This document shows, piece by piece, positions 10,029 to 21,955 of a stretch of 34,324 nt of DNA. The DNA comes from Asaia bogorensis. GTDB taxonomy: Bacteria; Pseudomonadota; Alphaproteobacteria; CACIAM-22H2. Within the stretch, counting starts at the first letter, position 1; every line of letters begins with the position of its first letter. Both the position numbers and the translations under genes were made by a program. The stretch lies in NCBI GenBank assembly GCA_945892765.1, contig CAMDDQ010000006.1, positions 1 through 34,324 of the forward strand. Reading direction: 5' to 3'. The notes under the pieces were generated by a model, which saw only the letters and a list, made by a program, of their open reading frames with translations, was not told where the DNA came from and did no database searches.

Positions 10029-10038
10029 TCCGTCGTTG

Positions 10039-10329
10039 TTAACTGCCGGTCGCGGCGGCGTTGGCCTCGTCCGGCGTCAGCGTGGCCAGCGATAGGGCGT
10101 GGATTCTTTGCGCCAGCTCCACCTCCAGCAATCGATGAATCATCCGCTGTCGCTCGACCCGGCTCTTGCCGGCGAAGGCGGCGGCGACGACGGTCAGGCG
10201 AAAATGGGTCTCACCCTCCGGCCGAGACCCGGCATGGCCAGCATGTTTGTGGGATTCATCAACGATGTCGAGCCGCGCCGGCTTGAGTGCCTCGGTCAGC
10301 TTGGTTCGGATCGTCTCGGCGACAATCAT
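10039..10329 (-). CDS. BolA family protein
   Basis: 96 aa; MIVAETIRTKLTEALKPARLDIVDESHKHAGHAGSRPEGETHFRLTVVAAAFAGKSRVERQRMIHRLLEVEL. Confidence 0.95.
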   Translation of the reverse strand: MIVAETIRTKLTEALKPARLDIVDESHKHAGHAGSRPEGETHFRLTVVAAAFAGKSRVERQRMIHRLLEVELAQRIHALSLATLTPDEANAAATGS

Positions 10330-10446
10330 GATGGCTCCTCGCCCATGGCCCGGCTACGAGAGGCGAATTCGGCGGGCCACGTCAAGCAAAAGAGAAGCCG
10401 GAGGGTGGCTTGTCAGCCGCCGCAGGACTGCCCCATACTTCCGGCC

Positions 10447-11019
10447 ATGCGCCACAGCCGGATCAGGGCCCTGGAGGCCCCCTTCCTTGACAGCGAGGCA
10501 TCGCCCCGGCCTTGCGATCATCCGGGCTGCGCGGCCGAAGGCAGCTTCCGCGCGCCGCGGTCGCGCCTGGACCTGGGCAGCTATTACATGTTCTGCCTCG
10601 ACCATGTGCGCGAATACAACGCGGCCTGGGACTATTACTCCGGGATGAGCCAGGCCGAGATCGAGGCGGAATTGCGCGCCGACATGGTCGGCCGGCGGCC
10701 AAGTTGGCCGATCGGAACCCGGGGGCGCGGCGCGGTTCATCGCACCGAACCCGACATTTTCGATTTCTTCGATCTTTTCAGCGGCTGGAACGCACGCAGC
10801 AACCGCCCGCCGCGACGGCCGCGGACGCCGGAGGAAGAGGCCCTGGTCGTGCTGGGGCTGGTGACGCCGGTCACCGCCTCCCAGGTGAAAGAGCGCTACC
10901 GCCGCCTGGTCAAGATGCACCACCCCGATTCCCATGGCGGCGACAAGGATGCCGAGGAAAGGCTGAAAACGATAAACCAAGCCTATATGATAGTCAGGAA
11001 CGGCGTCGAATCGATGTGA
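10447..11019 (+). CDS. DnaJ (J-domain) protein with C-terminal J domain
   Basis: 190 aa; C-terminal ALVVLGLVTPVTASQVKERYRRLVKMHHPDSHGGDKDAEERLKTINQAYMIV with HPD motif; N-terminal Cys-containing segment CDHPGCAAEGSFRAPRS...YMFCLDHVREYNAAWDYY. Confidence 0.9.
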   Translation: MRHSRIRALEAPFLDSEASPRPCDHPGCAAEGSFRAPRSRLDLGSYYMFCLDHVREYNAAWDYYSGMSQAEIEAELRADMVGRRPSWPIGTRGRGAVHRTEPDIFDFFDLFSGWNARSNRPPRRPRTPEEEALVVLGLVTPVTASQVKERYRRLVKMHHPDSHGGDKDAEERLKTINQAYMIVRNGVESM

Positions 11020-11059
11020 CCGATCGGTCGCCCCCGCGTAAATTTACCGGAAATATTTT

Positions 11060-12073
11060 ATGACCCCATCGAACCAGACTCAATCCGGCTCCGCCGCCGC
11101 GGGTTTGCCGAACGGCCTGCCCGACATCCGGGTATCGGTCCGTCAGCTTTTCGGCATCGACACGGATATGGAGGTTCCGGCGTTCTCCGCCTCATCCGAA
11201 CATGTCCCGACCGTCGACGAGGTTTACCGCTTCGACCGCAACACCACGCTCGCGATCCTGGCCGGTTTTGCCCATAACCGGCGGGTCCTGATCCAGGGTT
11301 ATCACGGCACCGGCAAATCGACCCATGTCGAACAGGTAGCGGCACGCCTGAACTGGCCGTGCATCCGCATCAACCTCGACAGCCATATCAGCCGCATCGA
11401 CCTGATCGGGCGCGACGCCATCGTCATCCGCGACGGCTTGCAAGTCACCGAGTTCCGCGAAGGCATCCTGCCTTGGGCTTTCCAGCATCCCTGCGCCCTG
11501 TGTTTCGATGAATACGACGCCGGCCGGCCGGACGTCATGTTCGTGATCCAGCGCGTGCTCGAGGTCGAGGGCAGGCTCACTTTGCTCGACCAGAATCGCG
11601 TGTTGCATCCGCACCCTGCCTTCCGCCTGTTCGCGACCAGCAACACCATCGGCCTTGGCGACACAACCGGGCTTTATCACGGCACGCAGCCGATCAACCA
11701 AGGCCAGATGGACCGCTGGAACATCGTCGCGACGCTGAACTACCTGCCCCACGACGCGGAGGCGGACATCGTTCTGGCCAAAGTGCCGTCTTGCGCCACC
11801 AAGGAGGGCCGCGAACAGATTGCCGCGATGGTGGCGCTCGCCGATCTGACCCGCGCCGGTTTCGTCGCCGGCGACATCTCGACCGTCATGTCGCCGCGGA
11901 CGGTGATCACCTGGGCTGAAAACGCGCGCATCTTCGGGGATGTCGGCTTCGCGTTCCGGGTGAGCTTCTTGAACAAATGCGACGAGGTCGAACGCGCGAC
12001 GGTGGCCGAGTATTACCAGCGCTGTTTCGGAACCGAGTTGGCGGAATCGCGCATCAAAGCCCCGCGCGCCTAG
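11060..12073 (+). CDS. cobS: Cobaltochelatase subunit CobS (AAA+ ATPase)
   Basis: 337 aa; [49 protein letters not shown]...[22 protein letters not shown]. Confidence 0.96.
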   Translation: MTPSNQTQSGSAAAGLPNGLPDIRVSVRQLFGIDTDMEVPAFSASSEHVPTVDEVYRFDRNTTLAILAGFAHNRRVLIQGYHGTGKSTHVEQVAARLNWPCIRINLDSHISRIDLIGRDAIVIRDGLQVTEFREGILPWAFQHPCALCFDEYDAGRPDVMFVIQRVLEVEGRLTLLDQNRVLHPHPAFRLFATSNTIGLGDTTGLYHGTQPINQGQMDRWNIVATLNYLPHDAEADIVLAKVPSCATKEGREQIAAMVALADLTRAGFVAGDISTVMSPRTVITWAENARIFGDVGFAFRVSFLNKCDEVERATVAEYYQRCFGTELAESRIKAPRA

Positions 12074-12082
12074 GGCCGCCGC

Positions 12083-13966
12083 TTGCCCCAGGTGACCTCG
12101 CCGTCCGAACAGGACAATCCGATCGAGGATTTCCGAACCGTCACCGGCGCGGCAATCCGCGCCATCTCCGAACGCCCCGACATCACCGTCGCCTTCGCGC
12201 CCGACGGCATCGGCTTGCGCGGCGCGGAGGCCCGGCTGTCGCTGCCGCCGCGCGATCTGCCGCCGCGCGAGGTCGCGGTCGCGCGTGGCGAGGCCGACGC
12301 GATCGCCTTGAAGCTGCGTCACCATGACGAGTCCGTCCACCGCCGGCGCCGCCCAGCGGGACCGATGGCGCGGTCGGTTTTCGACGCGATCGAGCAGGTG
12401 CGTTGCGAGGCCCTCGGCGCCCGGCACATGGCTGGCGTCGCCGCCAATCTCGCCGCCGTCCTTGACGAAACGTGCCGCGCGCGACGCCTCGATGCGGTCG
12501 GGGAACGCGATCCGGCGGCGCTGGTCGACGCCGTTTCCCTCTATGCGCGAGAATCCTTGACCGGACAGCCGTCGCCGGCATCCGGCCGCCGGCTCGTCGA
12601 TGTATGGCTGCCATGGCTCGAGGCCCATTGCGGCCAGGATCTCACCGTGTTGCGCGACCGCCTGACCAACCAGGACGCCTTTGCCGCCGCCGCGCGCAAA
12701 CTTATCCAGCATTTGAAACTCGATGAGGACGAGCCGGCGGCGGAGCCCGAGCCCGAGGCCACCGCGGCCGAGGATGAAAAAGACGAGAACGCCAAGGGCG
12801 ACAGCGAGGACGACTCCGCCGCCGAGGCGGCTGGAGCCGGCCCCGGCGAACGGCAGGATGCTTCGGGCGAGGACGCCCTCGAAGGCACGGAAGAGGAAGG
12901 CGAGAGTGATGGCATCCCCGGAATCGCCGAGGATATGGGTGATCACCCAGGCCGCCGCATGCGCCAGCCCTTCTCCCCGGGGGGCAACCGTGGAGCCGAA
13001 CCTTATCGCGCCTTCACCTGCGAATTCGACGAAGAGATCGGGGCCGAGGAATTGTGCGACGCCGACGAGCTGGCGAGGCTGCGGCTCCATCTCGATCAGC
13101 AATTGCTGCATCTGGGTGGCGTCATCGGCAAACTCGCCAACCGGCTCCAGCGCCGGCTGATGGCACGGCAACTCCGATCCTGGGAATTCGATCTCGAAGA
13201 GGGGATGCTGGACGCCGCCCGGCTCGCCCGCGTGGTCGCGAGCCCGGTTCATTCGCTATCCTACAAGCGGGAGAAGGAAACCGCCTTCCTCGATACCGCT
13301 GTTTCGTTGCTCATCGACAATTCGGGTTCGATGCGGGGCCGGCCGATCACGGTCGCGGCCATGAGTGCCGACATCCTCGCCCGTACGTTGGAACGCTGCG
13401 GCGTCAAGGTCGAAATTCTTGGCTTTACGACGCAGGCCTGGAAGGGCGGCCAGACGCGCGAGCGCTGGCTTGCGCAAGGGAAGCCTTCTTTCCCCGGCCG
13501 GCTCAACGATTTGCGCCACATCGTCTACAAATCGGCGGATGCGCCCTGGCGGCGGGCACGCAAGAACCTTGGTTTGATGCTGCGCGAGGGCCTACTCAAG
13601 GAGAACATCGACGGCGAGGCCTTGTTGTGGGCCTATGCCCGCCTGGCCGCCCGGCCCGAGCGGCGGCGCATCCTGATGGTCATTTCCGACGGCGCGCCGG
13701 TCGACGATTCGACGCTGTCGGTGAATTCCGGCAACTACCTCGAACGTCACCTTCGCCAGGTCATCGACTGGATCGAATCCGGCCTTTCGCCGGTGCAACT
13801 CTTGGCCATCGGGATTGGCCACGACGTAACCCGCTATTACCGCCGAGCCGTCACGATCGTCGACGCCGAGCAACTCGGCGGGACAATGATGGAGAAGTTG
13901 ACGGAATTGTTCGCCGAGCCGGGATCCCGGGCGACCGATCGGCGGTCGCGGGCGCGCCGGGCGTGA
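12083..13966 (+). CDS. cobT: Cobaltochelatase subunit CobT
   Basis: 627 aa (TTG start at 12083); acidic central linker and C-terminal VWA-like domain with MIDAS-like [43 protein letters not shown]; follows cobS. Confidence 0.95.
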   Translation: MPQVTSPSEQDNPIEDFRTVTGAAIRAISERPDITVAFAPDGIGLRGAEARLSLPPRDLPPREVAVARGEADAIALKLRHHDESVHRRRRPAGPMARSVFDAIEQVRCEALGARHMAGVAANLAAVLDETCRARRLDAVGERDPAALVDAVSLYARESLTGQPSPASGRRLVDVWLPWLEAHCGQDLTVLRDRLTNQDAFAAAARKLIQHLKLDEDEPAAEPEPEATAAEDEKDENAKGDSEDDSAAEAAGAGPGERQDASGEDALEGTEEEGESDGIPGIAEDMGDHPGRRMRQPFSPGGNRGAEPYRAFTCEFDEEIGAEELCDADELARLRLHLDQQLLHLGGVIGKLANRLQRRLMARQLRSWEFDLEEGMLDAARLARVVASPVHSLSYKREKETAFLDTAVSLLIDNSGSMRGRPITVAAMSADILARTLERCGVKVEILGFTTQAWKGGQTRERWLAQGKPSFPGRLNDLRHIVYKSADAPWRRARKNLGLMLREGLLKENIDGEALLWAYARLAARPERRRILMVISDGAPVDDSTLSVNSGNYLERHLRQVIDWIESGLSPVQLLAIGIGHDVTRYYRRAVTIVDAEQLGGTMMEKLTELFAEPGSRATDRRSRARRA

Positions 13967-14967
13967 GGCGACCCTCGGCGATCCACCCGGCCCTTCGGGT
14001 CAGCGCCGCGACGATTGCCCTTTGGATCGCGGCCTGGGCGCCGGCGGCGGCCGATCCCATACAAATTTTCTTCAGCGCCGTTCCGCTGCGCCAGGACGCG
14101 CCGGGCCAAGACCGGGTGGGTGGGCTGGTTTTTCGCGGCGGATTGACCCTGACGTCAAGCGATCGCCGCTTTGGCGGCTGGTCGGACCTTCGTGTCGACG
14201 CCGACGGTAAGGGTGTCATGATGTTGTCCGATGTCGGACGCTGGCTGCGTCTTGGGCTCGGCTACGACGGACAAGGCCGGCTTTCCAGCATCGAGAGCGC
14301 CGACACCGGGCCGTTGATCGGCAAGGACCGCCAGCCGCTGGCGACCTTTTCAAACGATTCCGAGGGGCTGGCGCGGGCCGGGGATGGCGGTTGGATTGTC
14401 TCATTCGAGAACGGCCACCGCTTGTGGCGTTATCCGCCGGCGAGCCCGCCCTTCTCGCTACCGCCCTTGGACATGCCGATGCCGCCGGGCCTCAGCGATG
14501 CTAGCTTCAATGACGGCATCGAGGCGCTGACTGCATTGGGCGAGGGGCGGCTCCTCGCCATCGCGGAGGGGCTCTACGATGCGACCGGCGCCAATGTCGG
14601 CTGGATTGGCGGCGCCGGCGGCTTCGTGCCGCTGGCCTATGTAGCGTCGCCCGGCTTCAAGCCAACCGCGGTCGCCCGGCTCCCCGATGGCGATGTCATG
14701 GTGTTGGAGCGCCGTTTCACGCTGTTTGGCGGTTTTGCGGCACGGCTGGCGCGGGTACAAGGCGCGGCCCTGGTGGCTGGCGCCCGGCTTGCGGGCAGGG
14801 AAATCGCGCGCCTCCAGCCGCCCGACATCATCGACAATTTCGAGGGCATCGACGCGCGCATTGGGCCTTCCGGCGAAACCCTGCTTTATGTCGTCTCCGA
14901 CGACAATTTCAGCGTGTTTCAGCGGACCCTGTTGCTGATGTTCGCTCTGGCCGCCGCGGATCGTTAG
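13963..14967 (+). CDS. Secreted esterase-like activity of phytase (phytase-like domain) family protein
   Basis: GTG start overlapping the cobT stop (GTGA, 13963-13966); signal-peptide-like N-terminus, then [15 protein letters not shown]...[42 protein letters not shown]...[38 protein letters not shown]. Confidence 0.82.
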   Translation: MRRPSAIHPALRVSAATIALWIAAWAPAAADPIQIFFSAVPLRQDAPGQDRVGGLVFRGGLTLTSSDRRFGGWSDLRVDADGKGVMMLSDVGRWLRLGLGYDGQGRLSSIESADTGPLIGKDRQPLATFSNDSEGLARAGDGGWIVSFENGHRLWRYPPASPPFSLPPLDMPMPPGLSDASFNDGIEALTALGEGRLLAIAEGLYDATGANVGWIGGAGGFVPLAYVASPGFKPTAVARLPDGDVMVLERRFTLFGGFAARLARVQGAALVAGARLAGREIARLQPPDIIDNFEGIDARIGPSGETLLYVVSDDNFSVFQRTLLLMFALAAADR

Positions 14968-14997
14968 GGCCGCGCGCGGCGCGCCGTCGGGTGGCTA

Positions 14998-15300
14998 TTA
15001 GGCCGCCGCCGCCGATTTCTTGGCCAGCGCCTTTTCCACGCGGCGCTTCAGCCGGCGGATTTCGTCGTGCAGATCGGCGTCGGAGCGGGAGAGCAGCCAC
15101 ATGTCGAGGCCGCCATTTTTCTCCACCGTGCGGATGCCGCGCGTGGTGAGGCGAAGGCGCACGGACTGACCGAGCGCATCGGAGACGAGCGAGGCAATCT
15201 GCAAATTGGGCAGATAACGCCGCTTGGTCTTGTTGTTGGCGTGGCTGACATTGTTGCCGGACAACACGCCTTTGCCGGTGACGAGACAACGCCGGGCCAT
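14998..15300 (-). CDS. rpmB: 50S ribosomal protein L28
   Basis: 100 aa; [66 protein letters not shown]. Confidence 0.97.
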   Translation of the reverse strand: MARRCLVTGKGVLSGNNVSHANNKTKRRYLPNLQIASLVSDALGQSVRLRLTTRGIRTVEKNGGLDMWLLSRSDADLHDEIRRLKRRVEKALAKKSAAAA

Positions 15301-15356
15301 GGCCAACCTCATTGAGACGGAATGTGCGGCGCCGAAGCCCCGCGAAAGGCGCGTTT

Positions 15357-16388
15357 TTAAGGCAATTGGCCCCGTCCCGTCAAGCGCCGCGGCGTGGCCG
15401 CCGGGGTCAAGAGGGCGTCGAGGACGGCGCGCGCGGCGGCGCCGGGAGTCACGGCGCCGGCGCCAACATCGACCTCCAGCTTCGCCAACACAGCCGCGGC
15501 GCGCGGATGCGCCATCAGACGGGTCCGCACGCCGGCGTCGATTTCGGCCCACAGCGCCGCCCGCGCCTGGTCGCGGCGACGGGCCGCGAGCGCGTCGCCC
15601 ATTCCCGGCCTGCCCCGGCGCCGTTCGATGGCTTGCCAGACCTCGTCGATGCCCTTCCCCATCAAGGCCGAGCAGGTCAGAACCTCGCGACCGCGCGCCT
15701 CAAGCAGGGACAACGCCGAGGTGTATTCCATGGCCGCGCGCTGCGCCGCCGCCTCCGACGCGCCATCGGCCTTGGTGACCACGATCAAATCGGCCAATTC
15801 GACGATCCCGCGTTTTATCCCCTGAAGTTCGTCGCCGCCCAAGGGCGCGATCAACAAGATAAAATGGTCGACGATCCCGGCCACGTCGGTCTCCGACTGC
15901 CCGACGCCGACAGTTTCGACCACGATCACGTCGAAACCGGCGGCTTCGCACAATAGGACGGATTCCCGGGTTCGCGGTGCGATGCCGCCGCGGGCGCCGC
16001 TACTTGGCGAGGGGCGAATAAAGGCGCGGTCGTCGCGAACCAGCCCCGCCATGCGTGTCTTGTCACCGAGAATCGACCCTCCCGACACCGGCGAGGAAGG
16101 ATCGACGGCGAGCACGGCGGGGCGATGCCCCCGGCCGATGAGCAACAAGCCGAGGGCCTCGATGAAGGTGGATTTGCCGACCCCGGGCGCCCCTGAAATA
16201 CCCAGACGAAGGGACTTGCCGGCGCGGGGCAGAAGCAGGGCGAGCAGTACGTCGGCTTCGGCCCGATGATCGGCACGGGTCGATTCGACGAGCGTGATGG
16301 CTCGCGCTAAAGCCCTTCGGTCGCCTTTTTCCAAAGTCGCCGCCAGGTCTTCGATCGTCTCGGACAAGGCCGGAAATTCGTTCGCCAT
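15357..16388 (-). CDS. meaB: Methylmalonyl-CoA mutase-associated GTPase MeaB (paralog 2, next to the mutase)
   Basis: 343 aa; [54 protein letters not shown]...[58 protein letters not shown]. Confidence 0.96.
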   Translation of the reverse strand: MANEFPALSETIEDLAATLEKGDRRALARAITLVESTRADHRAEADVLLALLLPRAGKSLRLGISGAPGVGKSTFIEALGLLLIGRGHRPAVLAVDPSSPVSGGSILGDKTRMAGLVRDDRAFIRPSPSSGARGGIAPRTRESVLLCEAAGFDVIVVETVGVGQSETDVAGIVDHFILLIAPLGGDELQGIKRGIVELADLIVVTKADGASEAAAQRAAMEYTSALSLLEARGREVLTCSALMGKGIDEVWQAIERRRGRPGMGDALAARRRDQARAALWAEIDAGVRTRLMAHPRAAAVLAKLEVDVGAGAVTPGAAARAVLDALLTPAATPRRLTGRGQLP

Positions 16389-16476
16389 GGAACACCTGAC
16401 GCGAGGAGAACAAGAAAACCAAGGCGCCGCCCGCGATTACGCCTGCCCGATGAATTGTGCCGAAAGATCGGCTAGG

Positions 16477-18669
<2,193 letters not shown>

Positions 18670-18769
18670 CGAAGATTCCGCCGCAAAAAGCTCATGCATC
18701 GTATGGAAAATGCACAATAACTTATTGCCTGAACTCAAGTCTATCCCGCTGTCTGATGACCGAGGAGGG

Positions 18770-20564
18770 TCAGGCGGGAGCCTTGCGCAGAGCTTCGGCG
18801 GTGAGGAGGACGAACGAAACCGGCTTGTCGAGCCCTTTGACCGGAACGGTCTGCCCGATGACCGACAGACCGGCGACAAGTTTTGCCACAGCGGGGTCCC
18901 GGGCCAGCGATTCCGACATCACGATTTCCCCGCCCAGGCTTTCGCCTTGGAGCCGCGCCGCCAGGTTCACGGTCGAGCCGAAATAATCCATGCGATCATT
19001 GAGCGTGACGGCGATAAAGGCGCCGCCGTGTAGGCCCAGCTTGATGACGATGGTTTCGGCGCCATGCGCCGCAGCATTGGTCGCGTTGAACTGGGCGACA
19101 TTGCGCTGAACGTCGAACGCGGCGCGCAGGGCATCGGCCGGCTGCACGAAAGCCGCCATCACGGCGTCGCCGATGGTCTTGACGATGGCACCGTTGTTGG
19201 CGCGCACGGCCTCGGCGAGGAAAGCGAAATGCTCGCGCACCAGATGATACGCCGCGGCGTCCCCGATGCGGGTGTAAAGCGCCGTCGAGCCCTGCAAATC
19301 CGTGAACATCAACGTGATTTGCGAGATCGCCACCTCGTCTCCGGGGCGCAGGATCTCGGCCGAAAATTGATCGCGAAACGCCTGCATCGCCGTGACCCGG
19401 TGCGCCGTCAGGGCATCCAACACCCAATCGCGCGATTCCACGACGATCGTGGCTTCGCTCCCCGACCGGTTTTCGATGTTCACGAGCCCTGGATTTGCCG
19501 GATTCCCGCAGACGACTCGTTGCGGCTCGGCGATGATCGTCGGGAACGCCTCGGTCCCAAAGAAGATGTCCGACGCGCCGCTTGGTCCCAGCATGCGCAG
19601 CCGGTAGTCGCCATGCGCCAGATCGGCGGGCACGGTGCGTTTCTGCCCGGGCGCCATGATCTGCTGAAGCACGACATGGGGTGTTGTCATCGGACCGGAT
19701 AGGCAAAATTCGCCCTGGGTCAAATGCCGTACCTGAGGCGAGGGATGAAAGGTGATTTCGACGTTGTGATCGAATTCCCGCTCGTAGTCGATGTTGCAGG
19801 AATGGCAGTGCGCCCCGTTCGGAAGCGCGGCCAGCGTGGATGCCGATTCCTTGCCACCGCGACAGCGCGGGCACAACAGGTCCCAGCGCAATTCAAGCAT
19901 CCCCGCCTTCACCGCCGCGAGGCACAGTTCGATGAGGTGGCGGCTGGAGACCTTCCATTGTCCAGCGAGCGCCAACGGGCGGATACGCGTTATGTCCACT
20001 TCCTGCGCGGTCAGAAGGTGATCGGCAAGCCGGCGCGCGAGGCCCTGCCCAAAGGGCGTCGCCTCGATCGCGGCCACCATGCCGTCAACACGTTCGACGG
20101 CGCCTTCGGCGAGATGCGGCGTGGTGTCGAACGGCTGGTCCCGGGTGCCGCCAATGAAGGCGACGGCGTTACGGGCGAGCCGCTCGATGATCCTGCCGGC
20201 TCGATCCAGGAAGCCCAACCGGAACAAGAGGGTGCCGAACAGATTGGCGGCTTCGCCCTCGAGGACATAAGTGGCCTTGCAGCCTTGGCCTTCGGCTTCG
20301 AGGGTCAAAGATGGACCGAAGGTCTTGAACGGCCCTTTGCGGAACAGGCGTCGTTGGCTGCAGTTCTTATTGCGCGCCCATTGATAGGGCCGTTCTTCCC
20401 ATTCCAGCTCGATGCGCCCGATCCGGGCACGGGATTTCCTCCATCCGATAAGGCGGCGTTCCCGCGGCTTCGTTGAAACGCGCGGTATCGGCAAAGACCG
20501 GCCAGATCTTTTCCGGCGGCTGATCGAAATGCCAAACCCAGCTTCGGCGGTAGACTTTGCCCAT
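18770..20564 (-). pseudogene. Class III adenylate/guanylate cyclase with N-terminal SRPBCC-like DUF5939 region and zinc-ribbon-like motif; apparent frameshift near 20420-20450 (pseudogene, or sequence/assembly error)
   Basis: N-terminal piece in one frame (MGKVYRRSWVWHFDQPPEKIWPVFADTARFNEAAGTPPYRMEEIP, start 20564) and the remainder in another frame (ARIGRIELEWEERPYQWARN...LCPRCRGGK...CHSCNIDYE...QITLMFTDLQGSTALYTRIGD...IVKTIGDAVMAAF...DYFGSTVNLAARLQ). The cyclase domain keeps both metal-binding Asp residues. Confidence 0.8.
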
Positions 20565-20718
20565 CGTCGCGCGGCGCCTCCTTGACGCTCTTCTGCCCTT
20601 GTACGCCACCCGCGGCCGCGCAGATTAACCCATCGAAGCCAAATTGGCCGCACGCCTCTATTGCCAGCGCATGTTTTCCGTTATGAGTGGCGGTACCGCC
20701 TAAACTCGGAAGCCAACA

Positions 20719-21060
20719 ATGCCCAAGAAAATCAATCCCCTCAGCCTGAACGCGTTGCAGCTCAAGACCCTGGCGCTGCTTCAGGAGTTGGCACAGCTTC
20801 CCGATCACGGCACCGCCGAGAGTGATGGTACCGTAACCGTGCGCTACTTGCCGCATCCCCATGGCGATCATTTCCATGTCGGCCATCGCATGGTTCACGC
20901 CAGCGATGCCACCGGGCTGGCCTTGGAGGCGCCGTGGATCGCGCTCGAACGCAAGGGTTTGTTGAAATCGAAATTCCCGGAATCGGCCGTGATGACGCCT
21001 GAAGGCCTAACCTATGAAACGGGAGTCCGAGACCTCATTCTTCACGGCGGCGATCACTGA
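20719..21060 (+). CDS. Hypothetical protein with His-rich motif
   Basis: 113 aa MPKKINPLSLNALQLKTLALLQELAQ...TVTVRYLPHPHGDHFHVGHRMVHASDATGLALEAPWIALERKGLL...; complete intergenic ORF with plausible composition. Confidence 0.75.
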   Translation: MPKKINPLSLNALQLKTLALLQELAQLPDHGTAESDGTVTVRYLPHPHGDHFHVGHRMVHASDATGLALEAPWIALERKGLLKSKFPESAVMTPEGLTYETGVRDLILHGGDH

Positions 21061-21062
21061 CC

Positions 21063-21947
21063 TCACCACCGGAAAGCGGTAAGCGTTAGGCTCGGGCTGG
21101 TACCGGAGCCGCCGTAAAGGCGCCCAAGACGCGCGGGCTCCGGCAGTTCCCCCATTGAAACGCCTAGTTGCGGGCCGTGGATGCCACCGGGGATGAACGC
21201 GGAATCGATTCCACCGCTCGCCGCCCCGGCAATGTCCGTGCGCAGGGCATCGCCGATCGCAAGCACGCGCCGCCGATCGGAAATCGCCAGGCGCCCCAGG
21301 CAAAGGGCATAGATCGACGGATAAGGCTTGCCGTGATAGCGGACGACCCCGCCAAGCTGTTCGTACTTTAGGGCGAGGGCGCCGGCGCAGACTAGGCGCG
21401 TGGCGCCCTTCATGACTTCGAAATCGGGATTGGCGCAGAGCATCTTGAGGTCCCGCGCCTTCGCATCGGCCAGCTCTACTTCGTGGTCGGCGACACTCAT
21501 TCCATCCAAGCGGGGGCCGGTGACGAGGATAAAATCGGCGGCGCCGACAGATGCGACCGGTTCCAAGCCGTTGCCTTCGACCATGCCGCGATCACGTTCC
21601 GGCCCAATCAGCAGACAGCGCCGTCCGAGAGCCGCGTGAAAGGGCTCGCGCCGCGCTTCAATGGCGAGCCACGCCTCCTCGCCAGAGGACAAAACCTCAT
21701 CGTAAAGATCGTCGGTCAGCCCCATCGCCGCCATCGTCGCGGAGACCACAGCCGCGCGCCGCGGCGCGTTCGAAAGGATGACGACGCGCTTTCTCAACGC
21801 CCGCAATCGCCTCAGGGCATCGGTGGTGCCTGGGTAGGGACTGAGGCCGTCATGGAGGCATCCCCACAAATCGAGGATAAAGCCGTCATAGCGGTCCGCG
21901 ATCGCGGCCAGGCCGTCAATCGCGGGAACGGTGCTGGCGCTCGTCAC
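21063..21947 (-). CDS. HAD-superfamily class IIA hydrolase (TIGR01459-like)
   Basis: 294 aa; YDGFILDLWGCLHDGLSPYPGTTDALRRLRALRKRVVILSNAPRRAAVV...MLCANPDFEVMKGATRLVCAGALALKYEQLGGVVRYHGKPYPSIY...VLAIGDALRTDIAGAASGGIDSAFIPGGIH. Confidence 0.93.
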   Translation of the reverse strand: MTSASTVPAIDGLAAIADRYDGFILDLWGCLHDGLSPYPGTTDALRRLRALRKRVVILSNAPRRAAVVSATMAAMGLTDDLYDEVLSSGEEAWLAIEARREPFHAALGRRCLLIGPERDRGMVEGNGLEPVASVGAADFILVTGPRLDGMSVADHEVELADAKARDLKMLCANPDFEVMKGATRLVCAGALALKYEQLGGVVRYHGKPYPSIYALCLGRLAISDRRRVLAIGDALRTDIAGAASGGIDSAFIPGGIHGPQLGVSMGELPEPARLGRLYGGSGTSPSLTLTAFRW

Positions 21948-21955
21948 GAACGGAT

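Noticed and set aside
12721-12960. Acidic Glu/Asp/Ala-rich low-complexity stretch
   Set aside because: Typical CobT linker, not a repeat element.
11192-13252. 686-aa minus-strand ORF opposite cobS/cobT
   Set aside because: Antisense shadow ORF; cobS and cobT on the plus strand are unambiguous.
14967-14998. GC-rich repeat GCCGCGCGCGGCGCGC between convergent genes as a terminator
   Set aside because: Self-complementary but without a T-tract or clear loop; not distinguishable from background GC content.
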